Notes: a model not told the origin generated them from the sequence alone. DNA of 64,000 nucleotides from Elysia chlorotica (GCA_003991915.1 RQTK01000496.1:144791-208790), one strand, 5' to 3'. Positions 12,319-24,845 are shown, counted from the first letter of the stretch. Numbers and translations: made by a program.

Positions 12319-12388
12319 CATCCTTGATCTCATCACATCTTGTCTTTTTATTTATTTTAGGATTATTCATGATAAGATGTGGTGCTTT

Positions 12389-12394
12389 AATAAA
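12389..12394 (+). terminator. poly(A) signal of EEF1E1
   Basis: AATAAA 71 bp after the EEF1E1 stop codon; the simplest 3' end for this gene. Confidence 0.55.
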
Positions 12395-12457
12395 ACATTG
12401 ATTTTAAAGCTTTTTATTCTTTGAGTGTATATATGGCTCTGCCATTGTTTTGGTCCT

Positions 12458-12552
12458 GACCGGGTTCAAAGATAATTTATAAAAAAAACTTTTTTGCCCC
12501 CTACTTGCCGGAAGGGTGTCAGTATAATGTGATCAGCTGAGACATGAGTCTA
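12458..12552 (+). mobile_element. SINE fragment
   Basis: Contains GGTTCAAAG (B-box like) and the central SINE block GTCAGTATAATGTGATCAG followed by CTGAGAC. Confidence 0.5.
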
Positions 12553-13129
12553 GGTTCTTTTTAATCAATTTTTGTGCTTTATAAGAATTAAGTTGAAAAC
12601 AATTTTCATTTCTTGTCCCTCAGCAGATTTGATCTTGGATAAAGTTAACGATCGATCTCCATGGGACATAACTCAAAAGACATCTTTGATAAAAAAATTT
12701 GTATTATATCCCATTTTTAGTTGACTGCAACAAAAATTATGAAAGAAAACCCAGGAAAAAAGAAAATAGTCCAAAGGAGCAATGCCCGTGGTCTGTCTCA
12801 AAAGACTCATTATTGAATACATGTATAGCTTTAAAACTTTAATATATAAAATGTCCTGCAACACAAAACAATGCACTTTACTATAATTATGTAAATATGT
12901 TATACAACATATGTATAGGTATTGGTGTTTTTCAAGTACACACAGCTAAAAATCTCAGGATTTTTAATATTATATATATATATTTTTTTTTTTTTTTTTT
13001 TAATACACATATGTCACTCTTTGACAAGCTGGAGAATAATTGCTGTTCAAACTCAAAGCTCTGAGTAATAATGGGAAGTGGGAGGAGCGGATAGTAGTAG
13101 TGTTTCTACTCGTTAAGTCCAGTGTTAGG

Positions 13130-13268
13130 TTCCTAGATGGAAATGAATTAATTCTTTGGATTTCGTCCCCTGCTAGTCGGGTCAGTGTCACTGCCAGTAA
13201 AATGTGACCAGCTGAGACAAATAATGAAATCCCCGCCGTCTCTGTGTGACAGCACATTAAACTCTGGG
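13130..13268 (+). mobile_element. SINE fragment
   Basis: Central block AAAATGTGACCAGCTGAGAC, then ATCCCCGCCGTCTCTGTGTG, then ACAGCACATTAAACT, colinear with the copy at 24846-25052. The tRNA-like head is missing. Confidence 0.55.
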
Positions 13269-14473
13269 ATACAATTGTGAGGTAGTTGGATCTGTGCTAT
13301 GCATATATATGTACAATCCTTTCAGGAACATGGGAGAGAGCTCTACTTCTCTCTTCAAACAAAACAGTATTTCTATCCTTTAATAACATCTAGAGATCAA
13401 GATAAGCAACATTGTAAATTGCTGTTGAAGCTATGGTAGCGGTATATACGAAAAGCTATCATAAATTCCCAACAGTATAACATGTACCTGTACCCTGATC
13501 ATAAGGTAACTGCAAATAACATTTTTTATGCAAGATGAATGCAAGCTTCCAAACAATGGCCGGGGACTATGTATTCACCATTGGTAAAAGCTAACTAAAA
13601 TTTTACCTCAACAAGAAAAAGAGAAGAGCTTTCTCTGCCTCAGGGGTCTGCAAAAAGAAAGGTTTTGTTTCTTTTAATATTCACCGAAAGGATCGGGATG
13701 AGCACATTTTAGCGTAATAAGTGTAATATTGAAGTAATAAATCAATATCATACTATTCATAGTTCAGATTGATACTGAGAGGGTAATTTTTACTCAGCCT
13801 ACTTGGACAACACTGAAGCGATGAGAAATGGCCTTACTGTTTTACTGGTATAAATTACTTGAGCTATAAATGCAAATCTTTATCCACTTCGGTGACTTTG
13901 CCTGCTATTTTGGGAAGCCTTGAGTGGCTCTGTCTCTTAGTCTGGGTAGTCTGGGTTGTTCTCCATACCCGCTACGAAAAGGAGTAACTTAAACCCTGGC
14001 GCTGCGGGGTCCCGACTTTAAGGGTAAAAAAAAAATTAACATTATTGTTACCACAAATAGATTTTGTGAGTGCAAATATAGAGTCCCTCCTGACAGGGTA
14101 GGTCTCCGATCCTAGCTCAGAGGGGCGCCCACTATAGTATTAGTGGATGACTTGAGGACGACCTCGAGACGTCAACTTGTCACAGTAAACCTTATTCACT
14201 TATAACTCAAAATATGTCTATACTAAAGGCATCAACCAATGAAAAGGTGCGACTTTTTCGCTCTTGTCTGCTCTACCAAGTCTTATTCAGAAGGCTTTGA
14301 AGTATGATGAAGCAAACATGCAGACCACGGGGTATGAAGTCTGGTTTCTTGGTATGTTTGATTATTACGTGATTATTGTTCGTTGTAGTTGTGATCACGC
14401 ATCCCACAAGAGTGTGAAGATTGGCATCTACTCTTTCTCATTTGACCAATCAGCGGTATACCCAATAAGCGCA

Positions 14474-14475
<2 letters not shown>
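13269..14475. other. no gene seen
   Basis: Unique-looking sequence. The part 13900-14170 is richer in GC than its surroundings, but holds no reading frame, splice pattern or repeat that I can name. Confidence 0.4.

Positions 14476-14540
<65 letters not shown>
14476..14540. repeat. TC microsatellite
   Basis: Pure CT/TC dinucleotide run on the plus strand. Confidence 0.95.
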
Positions 14541-14542
<2 letters not shown>

Positions 14543-15523
14543 GATAAACGGTATCTACTCTCTCTATGAGCTAACCAATCGGCATTCACATGTATTGGAC
14601 AGTAAACTATAACTCCTTTATTGATCCCGATACACAACATGCACTCACCTAGTGTTAAATCCCAATAACTTCCAATTTTTTTTTTCTTTCTAAGGAACTG
14701 TCATGAATTCAAAAACAAAATGGTAAAAAAATTATCATTCATAATTAATACACTAAATCCACATTTAACAACTTTTTTTAAATTAGAAAGTATAGGGTTT
14801 TTTTTTCTTTATATAACAAATCGAACAAAGTGCTCATATGATTTCACGCCTTCAATAGAACACCTCACGAGGCACTGCAGACTCCGCAGCGACACCTCCA
14901 ATATTCACACTCGATTGTAGTAGCCAGCCGCGCACTCAGGTCACATTTTCAGAGCGCACCGCCTCCCCCCTTCACCTCCCCCTGTCAAACTCATTCTCCC
15001 GCCCCCCCCCCCCCCCCCCCTTGACCTTGAGTTAAGAACAAAGTGGTCCTTGTATAAATACTTGAATCTCATAGTCTCAGTCGCTTTGCCATTGTTATGA
15101 TGATCCATTCAATTTGGACTGCAAACGTTTTTCACAGGAGAATGACGTCTGTCAAAGGGCATGCGTGATTGGTTCAGTCAGCTGTGAAATTCTGTATGCA
15201 GGCAGGAATTGGAAAACACTTCAGGCCTACGATATATTTTATAAGATTAGGAACTGTGCTAGAATAGAGCCAAGAAATGGAAACCATATGCCTAATATTT
15301 GACGTTGGTTCACGATGAAGTATTAGTATTGATAAAAAAGATTTTTAAAAAGGAGATGACAATAAAAAAATTGTTATTGTTATTGTTCCTGCTATTGATA
15401 TTATTACATGTTTAAGTATTATACTTATTATTTTTAGTAGTACCAGTAGTTTTTGTAGTTCTTGTTGTTGTTGTTGTGGTGGTGGTTTAGTAGTAGAAAT
15501 AACAACAGCAACATTAGCAGAAG
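14541..15523. other. no gene seen; C-rich run
   Basis: A pyrimidine-rich patch at 14950-15020 ends in a homopolymer of C. The rest is AT-rich without exon-like structure. Confidence 0.45.
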
Positions 15524-15525
15524 AT

Positions 15526-15570
<45 letters not shown>

Positions 15571-15605
15571 CAGTAGTAGTAGTAGTAGTAGCAGCAGCAG
15601 TAGTA

Positions 15606-15672
<67 letters not shown>
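15524..15672. repeat. TAG/GTA microsatellite
   Basis: Trinucleotide TAG array with a few CAG variants. The minus strand reads as polytyrosine and polythreonine, which is spurious. Confidence 0.95.
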
Positions 15673-15679
<7 letters not shown>

Positions 15680-16275
15680 ATGGTGGTTGTGGTTTTTATC
15701 GATGTGCTGTTTCCTGTATGTTTTTTTTTTCAATTTACTTCAAAATGTTATTACACATTCTGTACAACACAAACATATAGAAGAAGATTTGTAGAATTAG
15801 AAGTCATTGGAGCATGACTCAAGACATGAATCAATATGAAAAGTTTAAATAGTGATATTCATGTTTTTAATGAAAAGTTATCGTGTCTTTGTGTTGAAGA
15901 GACATTTAACCACTTCATGTTTTAGAGAGAGCAAACTGGAATGTGTCTTCACGTTTGAAGTGTCATTGAGCAGAGTCTTTTTTTATTCTCTTTTAGAATA
16001 AAACAGATAAAGGATCATGACTTATAGCATGAGTGTACACACCGAAGGAATAAATGAGATTTACCGAGAGGATCGGTTGGTTGATTGTTTTCAATATTAT
16101 GAAGAAACATCGATATATACTAGAATGTATTATTACATTGCAAGGTGGCTGACTGGTTTATGGCATAAATATATAAAACGGCTAGAAATTATTTGAATTT
16201 TTGGACAGGAAGAACAAGCACAAAATTGGAAAACTGTTAGAGATTGAGAGACAAACAGACAGACAGACATGTAGT

Positions 16276-16276
<1 letters not shown>

Positions 16277-16332
<56 letters not shown>
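16277..16332. repeat. AG microsatellite
   Basis: Pure GA dinucleotide run, preceded by a short CAGA run. Confidence 0.95.
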
Positions 16333-16336
<4 letters not shown>

Positions 16337-17119
16337 CACTCTCTCAGACTCATAGTGGCCTGCGCTGGATAATGAGTGTCATTGCTTTTACCACATGTTT
16401 ACTTTCTATCTCAGCATCAAGTGGTACAACAGTACTCAATCACTTAGCTTATTCTCATAAAACTAATTTGTCATTTTAATTTTTATTATAGTTATAATAC
16501 ACGACTCGAAGCAGAGAGTAAAAAAAAAAAAAGAAAAAGAAAATAACAAAAGAAAACAAACAATTTCGAATTTTATACCTAAATTGGTTTCTATTTTTTT
16601 CTTTCGGAGAGGCATAACACACAATTATCTGGCATATAGTTTCAGTATCGTTTTAATATGGACGTATTGTATTTTATTTGAGGTAAAAGAATGAACGACC
16701 GAAAGTACATCCCTGTATTCTTACCTTGTAACCCATCATCAGAATAATCCACGGCTGCTATACAAGAAAAAAGTAATGAGGAAACCACATAGACGGACAG
16801 ATCTTTAGATAATTATAACCCCCTCTCCAAAAAATCCAACAAAACTACACAATCTTAACCATCGATAAATTATTATAATTTTACAAACCGATAGTACCAT
16901 TCGGCGTGAACAGATTGAACGCTTCATGATCGTAATATTCGTAAACGTGAAGTTGTTTATCTAGATCTATAACTCGTTTGTGGCAATTTCGTTTCATTTG
17001 TACGGGAAGTTGTAAGTATGTTAAGAGTAATTGTATAAGTTGTAAGTAAGTTAAGAGTGATTTGTACCAAATTCTTTTCGTCTATTGCTATGTTATTTAA
17101 GTGTGGTAAGTTGTGGTTT

Positions 17120-17530
17120 GGTAGATCTAGATCTAGATCTAGATCTACTTGCTTAGCTTAGGAATCGAATCTAGAATAATTAGATCTATAGCTGGATCTG
17201 GATCTAGATGTAGGCCTAGACTGAGTCTTCAGCCTGGAGGCAACAGAGTTTTGTGCCCTAGACTGTGGGCAATCAAAAGGATGGGTGGTAGTGCCGAGCA
17301 TCCGGGGCTTTATTAGTAATTACAAATTAGTAATTAGGTCGTCGATGCTTTCCAGTGTTGACAATCTAAGGCGTTGGCGCTTTTTTTAATTGTGAAAGTC
17401 TTCACCTTCCCAAACCTTCGACACTTTTCTCGTCTCGAGAATCTCAATTGTTGATGCTTCTTGTCCAGAGTATCGTCCCGCAACAATGCTAGTGCTGGAC
17501 ATTAGGCCTAGCGCCCTAGACAGTGAACGT
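17120..17530. mobile_element. diverged relative of the 7.0-7.46 kb inverted-repeat element
   Basis: Opens with four tandem TAGATC/AGATCT words (17123-17146). At 17250-17285 it carries GAGTTTTGTGCCCTAGACTG followed by TGGGCAATCAAA, matching the left arm at 7090-7120 apart from small gaps. GCGCCCTAGACAGTG near 17510 may be the opposite end. The interior shows no open frame. Confidence 0.35.
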
Positions 17531-18937
17531 AGACTGCGTGAGCCACATTGTCGCATTTTTATTCTTATTATTCTTCTTCTTCTTCTTATTATTATTATTA
17601 AAAATAATGTTATTATTATTTCTATTATTTTTGCCGTTGGTGTTTTTTCTTGTGATTTAAAATAATATCAGATACATACTTCAAGTTTTTAGCGCTTTGT
17701 TTCATAATTTCCAACTTTTTTCTGATAAAGAGAACTAACAAATAAATTATATTTACGCTGATGTTGGTAATGCATACTAGGCCTACAATCAATTATGGAA
17801 TAACCGTATCGATGAGAGATTAAAATTGATTTATTATTGTTGCAGAACTTGTATCTTAATTTTCACTGTTCTTGGAGGACAAATTTGATAAAAATGTGAA
17901 CAAATGTATTTAACTATAAAATTAGACAGTATTGACGAAACAGTCATTATTTTTGTAACGTTTTTGGAAAAGTAGAGTAAATGCAGGACATACATTTTAT
18001 GTTTTTCAATAGCGTATTGTTTTTCCCCCAAAAATGCATAATCATGTCTATTATAATACAGAGTTGTTTCGTTTCATCAATTTGATTACAACGTTTGCAA
18101 AGTTCAAAATAATCCTAATTGATTGAAAGCACTAGTTATTCTAATTTATTTGAAACTCAACATTTACAAGCACGTATATGTCACATTATCTCAAATAACA
18201 ATGGAAGAACAGATTTAAATCGAACATATCTTGTTGTTAGTTTAACTGAGATTTGAATGGATAACCTTAAATAAGTAAAACTCGTTTTTCATTAATTATA
18301 ACTCATACTTTTTAGCTCTTGATACCAAACGCTCTTACTGCATACCTTGTGGCATTCTTCTTATTCATTTCGTCCAACATCGGTGAGATTGAAGGATATG
18401 TTTGTGAAGTACATGATATGATTAATTAAAGAATAAAATTAAACGAAGAAATTGGCTAATTTTCTACTTTTTTCTCTTATATTCATTAAGGTAAAGTTGC
18501 GACAGTTTATATTTTTGTACTTCATCTCGCGTAGACAGAACAAAATTTTATGTGAAATTAAAAATAATAAAATTGATTATAAATGCCTTAGTGGCCACAC
18601 GCTCTCAGTCTAGAAAAACTGCAAAACACAACAGTGAAACCCTTGACTGTGGTAATCACAAGTTCTGTTCAGTGTAAACACACTCACTACCTGCGTCTAC
18701 GAAGCAATAACATCGCACAGCAACGTTTTGCTACTGCTTGTTGCATTTGCTTAATTTCGATACTTGTAATTTTAGTGTCAGTCAATACTCAATGCACATA
18801 AAAACGAGACCTCTCACCTAGCACAAAAGATCACAGATGCTCGCAAACATTTATTCCAAACTCCAGTGATTAAGTTAAGATCACACGCACATTATATAAA
18901 AATGAACTGCTGTATTTTTCCTTGATGATTCGACACG
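17531..18937. other. no gene seen
   Basis: AT-rich. Short TTC/TTA microsatellite at 17574-17600. No exon-like structure on either strand. Confidence 0.45.
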
Positions 18938-18943
18938 TTTATT
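18938..18943 (-). terminator. candidate poly(A) signal of the 862-aa gene
   Basis: TTTATT on the plus strand reads AATAAA on the minus strand, about 155 bp past the stop at 19096. Confidence 0.4.
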
Positions 18944-19095
18944 AGTAACTAGAGAATGGTACTATAGAAGAACTCAAGAAATGTTTTAAAACCATGATAT
19001 TACCGGCTTAAAAAGCTAGGACTCCTTGTTTGAAAATAGCGCTCCTAAATTAAGAAAATAATTTTTTTTGTATATCAAAACCAATGTATTTTTTG

Positions 19096-21684
19096 TTACG
19101 TCTCTCCGGGAAACTTGATTTTCAGAAAATGCATTCTTGGTTTGTTGGCCCCAGTGTTGAGTGAGGTAGCTGCGCTGGGTGTGTTGCCGCCCCTGTACTT
19201 TCTATGCTGAAAGTCAAAGTAAACGTCCTGGTCTAAAGCCTTGAGAACTTTGAAGTTGGCATTTTTCTGTGAAAGAGCACTGTCTTCGCCGTTCACATAG
19301 TGAAACTGGGACCTGATATCGTTCTCGGACACCATGGATGAACAGCCCATGTAGAGCGGCTCCTTGGCTGGAGGCTTTTCAGGTTCGTTAAGTTGTAGAG
19401 AAGAAAACGTTTTCTCCACTGGTTGGTTCAGCAAAGACTTAGTGGTGAGGTTTTCAGACAGCATCGATGCATTGTCCGCCATCGTGGCGAGGTTTTCCTC
19501 TGATGCTCTGAAGGCGCTGTACAGTTTTGACTTTCTGTATTCGGGCCGCGTTGTTGGAACCCCCGACTCGGAGCAGCGGTCAAACTCTTCGTCATAGAAC
19601 TCAGGCTCTAAGATGTCGTCAGGCGAGAGGCCTATCTTGTTTATGCCGCTTATCTTTGAGATGGATTTCTTCTGAGACATGTTGGGTGGTCTCTTGTCGA
19701 TGATACCCACACACTGCAAGTGGTCCAAGATCTCTGTGCGCAGGATGGGCGAGGCTGTGGACGGTTGCTTGGACGTGGAGCCCCAGGGCTTGCAGAAGGT
19801 CATGCTTTGCTTTCTGTCGGGTAGCTCGGCCAGGTGCTTCAGGTGGGTTTCGTCCTGATCTATTTGTTGCTCTTCCTGAGATGGAGCTCTAGTGCTTTCA
19901 TTCGACTGGCGTTTATGAGACGGCCTAGAAACCTGAAGTGGAGATCGGCTACTTGACAAGGAAGGCAACGATTGTCCAACTAATGATATATTTCCCATGG
20001 ATGCCTTGGGACGATGGTAAGTTGCCTCATAAACAACAGGAGAAGGTGAATAAAGTTTATCTCTCACTGGGTAAGATGGTAATCGCTTGGATGCCATAAA
20101 GCGTTTTTTGTCCGGGATGAATCCTCTCTCCGTGGGGCTAGGTGTGTTGGCGTCCACAGGGCGAAGCTCCATGAGCTCAGGAGACTGCATGGTTTTCCCG
20201 ACAATGTGGTCGGAAAACAGGTGTTCCCTGACCCACATGTTCAAGTCAATCACATTGCTCTGAAAGTTATCTAAGATGCTCCGTCTTCCTTCTCGCATGT
20301 GTCCATGTTCTAAGAGTTTCTCTGTTTTGTTACTGCCGGCGATGCTTTCTATCCTCAGATCATCGCCAACCTCGAAAGTGTCCAGGCCTTTAGACTGCCT
20401 GTAAGCGGCGATGGCGTCTGCCGTCTCGCTTTGGATGCGAGTGTTGCTTGGCGCTGCCGTGTGAGTGTCACCGATTGCCTTCTGTGTCTCAGGACTTGTT
20501 TCGTTGTTGATGGGGAAATCTTTCTTTTGCGCTAGAATAATGATGGATGGGGCTCCTCTGTCTCCGCCTTGTCGCATGGGTTCGCTCATGTCTACAGCTT
20601 CACACTTGGCCATTTCGGTCAGTTTCATCATCAGCTCTTTTTTCTTGTTAGTAGAAATATGCTTTTTTAAATTCTGCATTTGTTGCACAGCTTGGGCACG
20701 CTTGTCGTCTTTCGACTGTTTTGATGTATTTGCTCCTTTGGCGCCATTTTTATGATCACCGTTACCTTGGCCGAAAATTTCAGCGGAGTTGCCAGCTGTT
20801 GTTGTATCTACCAAAACGCCATGAAGAGCATAAGGGCTATCACCTGAATTCATGGTAACCTTATAACTTTCCTGTGGTTTTTTAACCTGCGCTTGAGCAG
20901 CCTTAGTAGGACCAGAGGCCGGTGTTTGTTTCGCGTCTTCGGAGCTTTCAGGCTGTGAAGATAGATTAACTGCATCAGAGTCTACATTAGAGCGGGCTCT
21001 GAAGTTAGTCATGTTGACCAGCTTTTCTTTGGCATCAAGAAGACTGTTGTGCATGAAGGAGCTCTGCTCAGACTGCGTGCGCGGCCTCGGTATGGAGATG
21101 GTACGGGTGCGCTGGCTCAGCAGGGTACTCAAGGCGCTGTTTGGGTTGGATGCTGTGTTGGGCGGGACAGGAGGGGCGCCGTGATGCACTGGAGCTGGGG
21201 GCGCACTCGTTTGGAGGTGGCGGGAGAAGGAGCCGCTGGTGTAGTCTCCACAACCTTGGCCGTGAATTAAAACCAGCTTCTTCGCCCCCATACCTGACAC
21301 CGTATGTCCAAGTAGATTGGCACCTTTTATCCCCACCGACTGGCTTCCACTGGCCCTTGCTGTAGGCTGCTCCGATATCGGTGGACCATCGTGATTCACA
21401 GCTGCTACTATGTTGAGCAGCGCAGCCTGTCGTAAGGTCTCCTGTAGATTCCTCATGGATCTCAGCTCTGAGCGCTGCTGACTGCCGCCGCCTCTGGACT
21501 TGCCGCGGGACTGAAGCCCGTCCTGGATTCTGCCGCCTCCTAGACTAAATCTGCTGGAACTACGGGGAGCATAAACCTCATCCATCTGGTTGTCACCGTC
21601 CTCAAAGTGAACCGACTCTCTCTTTACTAAACCTAACGGACGTGGACCGACCACCCCGACTCTTACATTACTTGCCTCTGCCAT
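19096..21684 (-). CDS. unrecognised 862-residue, largely disordered protein
   Basis: One uninterrupted frame encodes 862 residues. I start it at the ATG at 21682-21684 (MAEASNVRVGVV), because an in-frame TGA lies just upstream with no ATG between. It is far too long to be chance and its GC content is clearly above the flanks, as expected of coding DNA. I do not recognise the family. The protein is rich in Ser, Pro, Gln, Lys and Arg, and looks mostly disordered. Near residue 75 is an arginine-rich helix (QQRSELRSMRNLQETLRQA). A lysine-rich, coiled-coil-like segment lies near 345-370 (KRAQAVQQMQNLKKHI). There are several basic RxxS/KxxS sites (RKQSMTF, KKSISKI), an acidic patch EPEFYDEEFD and a basic-hydrophobic end (RMHFLKIKF). 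No signal peptide or membrane segment. A scaffold or signalling protein would fit, but no function is shown. A possible acceptor (CTATTAG) just upstream leaves room for a 5' UTR intron. Confidence 0.8.
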   Translation of the reverse strand: MAEASNVRVGVVGPRPLGLVKRESVHFEDGDNQMDEVYAPRSSSRFSLGGGRIQDGLQSRGKSRGGGSQQRSELRSMRNLQETLRQAALLNIVAAVNHDGPPISEQPTARASGSQSVGIKGANLLGHTVSGMGAKKLVLIHGQGCGDYTSGSFSRHLQTSAPPAPVHHGAPPVPPNTASNPNSALSTLLSQRTRTISIPRPRTQSEQSSFMHNSLLDAKEKLVNMTNFRARSNVDSDAVNLSSQPESSEDAKQTPASGPTKAAQAQVKKPQESYKVTMNSGDSPYALHGVLVDTTTAGNSAEIFGQGNGDHKNGAKGANTSKQSKDDKRAQAVQQMQNLKKHISTNKKKELMMKLTEMAKCEAVDMSEPMRQGGDRGAPSIIILAQKKDFPINNETSPETQKAIGDTHTAAPSNTRIQSETADAIAAYRQSKGLDTFEVGDDLRIESIAGSNKTEKLLEHGHMREGRRSILDNFQSNVIDLNMWVREHLFSDHIVGKTMQSPELMELRPVDANTPSPTERGFIPDKKRFMASKRLPSYPVRDKLYSPSPVVYEATYHRPKASMGNISLVGQSLPSLSSSRSPLQVSRPSHKRQSNESTRAPSQEEQQIDQDETHLKHLAELPDRKQSMTFCKPWGSTSKQPSTASPILRTEILDHLQCVGIIDKRPPNMSQKKSISKISGINKIGLSPDDILEPEFYDEEFDRCSESGVPTTRPEYRKSKLYSAFRASEENLATMADNASMLSENLTTKSLLNQPVEKTFSSLQLNEPEKPPAKEPLYMGCSSMVSENDIRSQFHYVNGEDSALSQKNANFKVLKALDQDVYFDFQHRKYRGGNTPSAATSLNTGANKPRMHFLKIKFPGET

Positions 21685-21711
21685 TTCTATTGGCTGATAG
21701 TGGGCTCTCAA

Positions 21712-22985
21712 AAGGGCTCAACTAATAGAACGCCACACAAAGGGCTGGGGTTAAAGAGGAGAAAGCTTGTACAAAACCCCGATTTCCTTAGTCAAAGGCA
21801 AACATTCATATATCAAACGGCTTGTTTGTTATATGCGACCATTATAGGCTCTCAATGAAAGTTTTGTGTCAAGTAAATGGGATGACAAGCTTTGGCAAAC
21901 ATAAGTCACAGCTGAATGGCTGGATGTGTACAATCAATACAGCCGGTAGATTTAGGGGCAGTTAAGCGTGACTCCCGATTATTTAGCGACTGACTTGCCA
22001 TACGTTCTACAGGATGATTAGAAATCCCACTAAGAGCCAAGATATAGTGTTATGACTAAAGTTTCGTTTCAAATAGCTTTCTTTACACAATCGTTCCCTT
22101 AATGTTGGCTTTTTGTGCTTCTTTGCGCTAAATTTTAGCACCTTGAGAAAGTCTAAAAGTCGCTGTTTAGTCCACTCTTAAACGCCTAGTCATTCAACGT
22201 AACATACGGTTCTACTATTCACTGCTCATATCTCGTGCTTTCTAAGGGAGGAGTGAAAGCGGGGGAAATTGCTTGTCATATGCACATAGGAAGTGTGCTT
22301 TAAACAGTACCAGCTGAGTGTCTACAGAGGAAGGGAACTGCCAGAAATCTGTCTACACATTTAAAACATGTCCTATATTGCTGTAGATCGAAGGGGCAAC
22401 TCTGTAGAGCTTAGTGTATGAATATTGGATTGTACTAACAAGGGGATTGTGTAGCTCTTTAAAGACTCGCTGTTACTTCTACCTTTGCGATAAAACAGTC
22501 CGTCGTCAAGTATAGACCTCAAGTTGGTTTAATCTTTAACACCTCGAGAGCGCTTGGGTCACGGTTTCAGCTTAGAAGCTAGGAATTACGCCCCGGGCGT
22601 TATTTTCGTCTGCGTTGTGTTTGTGTTTCTTCTTACATTTAACATAACCTTGCATAATTCATTTGACCAGGTATAATAAAGTTTTCCTTGCTGAGTTTGG
22701 AAGCGCTTTTGGTTTTAGTCTGAGAGATTCTTTGTAACCATACGTTACTAAGAAAGCACTCAATAGAAACATGAAGCAGCAATTTGAAACGACAAGGCTT
22801 GCAGTTTTAGGCAAGCCTTAAGTGGATGGTTTGTTTGTCAACGCTAACATCTTGATCCGCAGTTTCAGTTGAACGAGTGTATGGGCCAATGGACACTGAC
22901 TATCTTGTGATATCTGTGAAAAGATACAAAGAAATATTGAATTTGTAATATATACGAAATAAAGGTTTCATGACTGATAAATATA
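21712..22985. promoter_or_regulatory. presumed 5' flank of the 862-aa gene; no other gene
   Basis: Unique-looking, repeat-poor 1.3 kb upstream of the minus-strand start. No TATA box or initiator stands out, so promoter status rests on position only. Confidence 0.3.
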
Positions 22986-22989
22986 TGAA

Positions 22990-23040
22990 ATGATAATGAT
23001 GATGATGATCATGATTATGATGATGATGATGATGATGATC

Positions 23041-23105
<65 letters not shown>

Positions 23106-23160
23106 GGTGGTGGTGGTGGTGGTGGTGGTAGTGGTGGTGGTGGTGATGGCGGTGGTACCG
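22990..23160. repeat. compound ATG / CTA / GGT microsatellite
   Basis: Three adjoining trinucleotide arrays: GATGAT with GATCAT variants (to ~23070), CTACTA (to ~23105), then GGTGGT. Confidence 0.95.
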
Positions 23161-23227
23161 GTATGTCTTTAAGTCTATGCTTCTACTGTGCTTTTATAAC
23201 TGGGATCACAATGAGTCTGTTTATGCT

Positions 23228-23258
23228 TGTGGTTGTTGTTGTTGTTGCTGTTGTTTTT

Positions 23259-23308
<50 letters not shown>

Positions 23309-23309
23309 A
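23228..23309. repeat. GTT microsatellite
   Basis: Nearly pure TTG/GTT run; the polyvaline and polycysteine frames over it are spurious. Confidence 0.95.
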
Positions 23310-23439
23310 TGGAGGCGGGTTTGTTTGTTGGGGATTTTAACATGCGGTTTATTCAAAAGTTTTGTTGTTTTTGTTGTTGTTTTTTGCTGTGTTTCATATT
23401 ATGTATGTATATCAATCGTAACACAACAAAAATAATATT

Positions 23440-24100
23440 GCATCTGAGCTGAACAAAGATTACCAACATATGTGAAAAATATTTCATCTGTTTCCTATTT
23501 TGATCTTTTGATCTGCATTCACTTTGGTGAATAAAAACATTTAGACATAAAAAGGTAAAGAGAATTTAAACACCAAGACTTAGTATGCACGCAGTAAAAG
23601 TTACCCACTCTGTTATCGGTTTCAGTCATTCCACACGTAGTTTATTCGGACTATTCCTTTAAATCAATAACTTAATGTTATTTTAATTGCGCTTAATAGC
23701 TTTCTAGTAAAAAAAAGTGAACACAAGTGCCTGGTGATTCTAGCGCAGCAATCGAGTTCTAATCGATACGGTGAATGCAAGCAGGATTATTAAACTAGCT
23801 AAAACACAGGCAGCATACTCTGCAACACAGAAATCGCAGAAATCGATAGGGCGCAAACAGAGCAGTTGCCAAAGTTGTTGCACAGCGTCAAGATTTAGTC
23901 TAATCACGGCCGCAATGCCTTGGTTAGCAAGTCTGATTAACGTTCCGTGGCTATTTACTTTAGATCGTATTAATTAGAAAAGGCAATAATGGACTATGCT
24001 GGATTTAGCTTGAAACCTTGATAGTGACTCTTAGACAATCAAAAATTAGATTTTATAGCTTTGTGTTGGTCAAGCATAACTTAATGTTTAGTTTGGGGTT
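23440..24100. other. no feature seen
   Basis: AT-rich sequence without exon-like structure or recognised repeat. Confidence 0.45.
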
Positions 24101-24111
24101 TGCAAACAAAT

Positions 24112-24281
24112 GCGCGCTTTCAGCATTATTTTCCGCTTATCTCATGAAAACAAGAAACGGGTTAAGGGGGAAAATCCATAAAATATGATTAAAAAGAAAT
24201 CTGCGCTTTCAGCATTATTTTCCGCTTATCTCATGGAAACAAGAAACGAGTTTAAGGGGAAAATCCATAAAATATGATTGT
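24112..24281. repeat. tandem duplication of an ~80 bp unit
   Basis: GCGCTTTCAGCATTATTTTC ... AAAATCCATAAAATATGATT occurs twice with a few differences (24114-24190 and 24203-24280). Confidence 0.85.
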
Positions 24282-24411
24282 ATGACGCGGGTGATGCTTA
24301 ACCTGAAATCAAACTACATATTTGTTTAGTGTAAAAAACACAATGCTCTTTGGGAAAACGAGGGCAAAATAAAATGATTGTTTTGACCGTTTTTTGTTGT
24401 TGCATGGTGTA

Positions 24412-24412
<1 letters not shown>

Positions 24413-24445
<33 letters not shown>
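24413..24445. repeat. GT/TA microsatellite
   Basis: Short GTGTGT then TATATA run. Confidence 0.9.
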
Positions 24446-24845
24446 CGTTGTATTCTTTCGCTTTCTTTCTTTTAATGTTTTGGGGATGCGGGCATAACTA
24501 TTTTCGCTCATTTAATGTTTTATAGTTGTTGTTTTTTTATGTAAAAGGGAAATTGTAAATATTTTGTAATGCTTATATGTTATTGTTGTATTGAGGAAAA
24601 GTCTTAACAAGAAACGTCTAAGTTCATAATATATAAATGTAAATGACCTTCGATTTAGCCCACAGTACATCCTATTTCAACCAGTATGGGAGGAAATCGG
24701 ATTACTAAATTTTGTATGATCGTGGGTCTAGCGCTGGGATATCACAATTGAAAGAGCAATGCTCGACCCCTGCGCCAGCTCCCCCCCCCCCCCCCCTTTT
24801 TTGTTTGTTTACAGGTGCCAGCATGGGAACGTTTTTTTTGCATTA

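Noticed and set aside
14940-15030. CpG-type promoter suggested by C-rich sequence
   Set aside because: It is a pyrimidine run ending in a C homopolymer, with few CpG and no adjoining gene.
15434-15733. Polytyrosine/polythreonine frame
   Set aside because: Explained by the TAG microsatellite.
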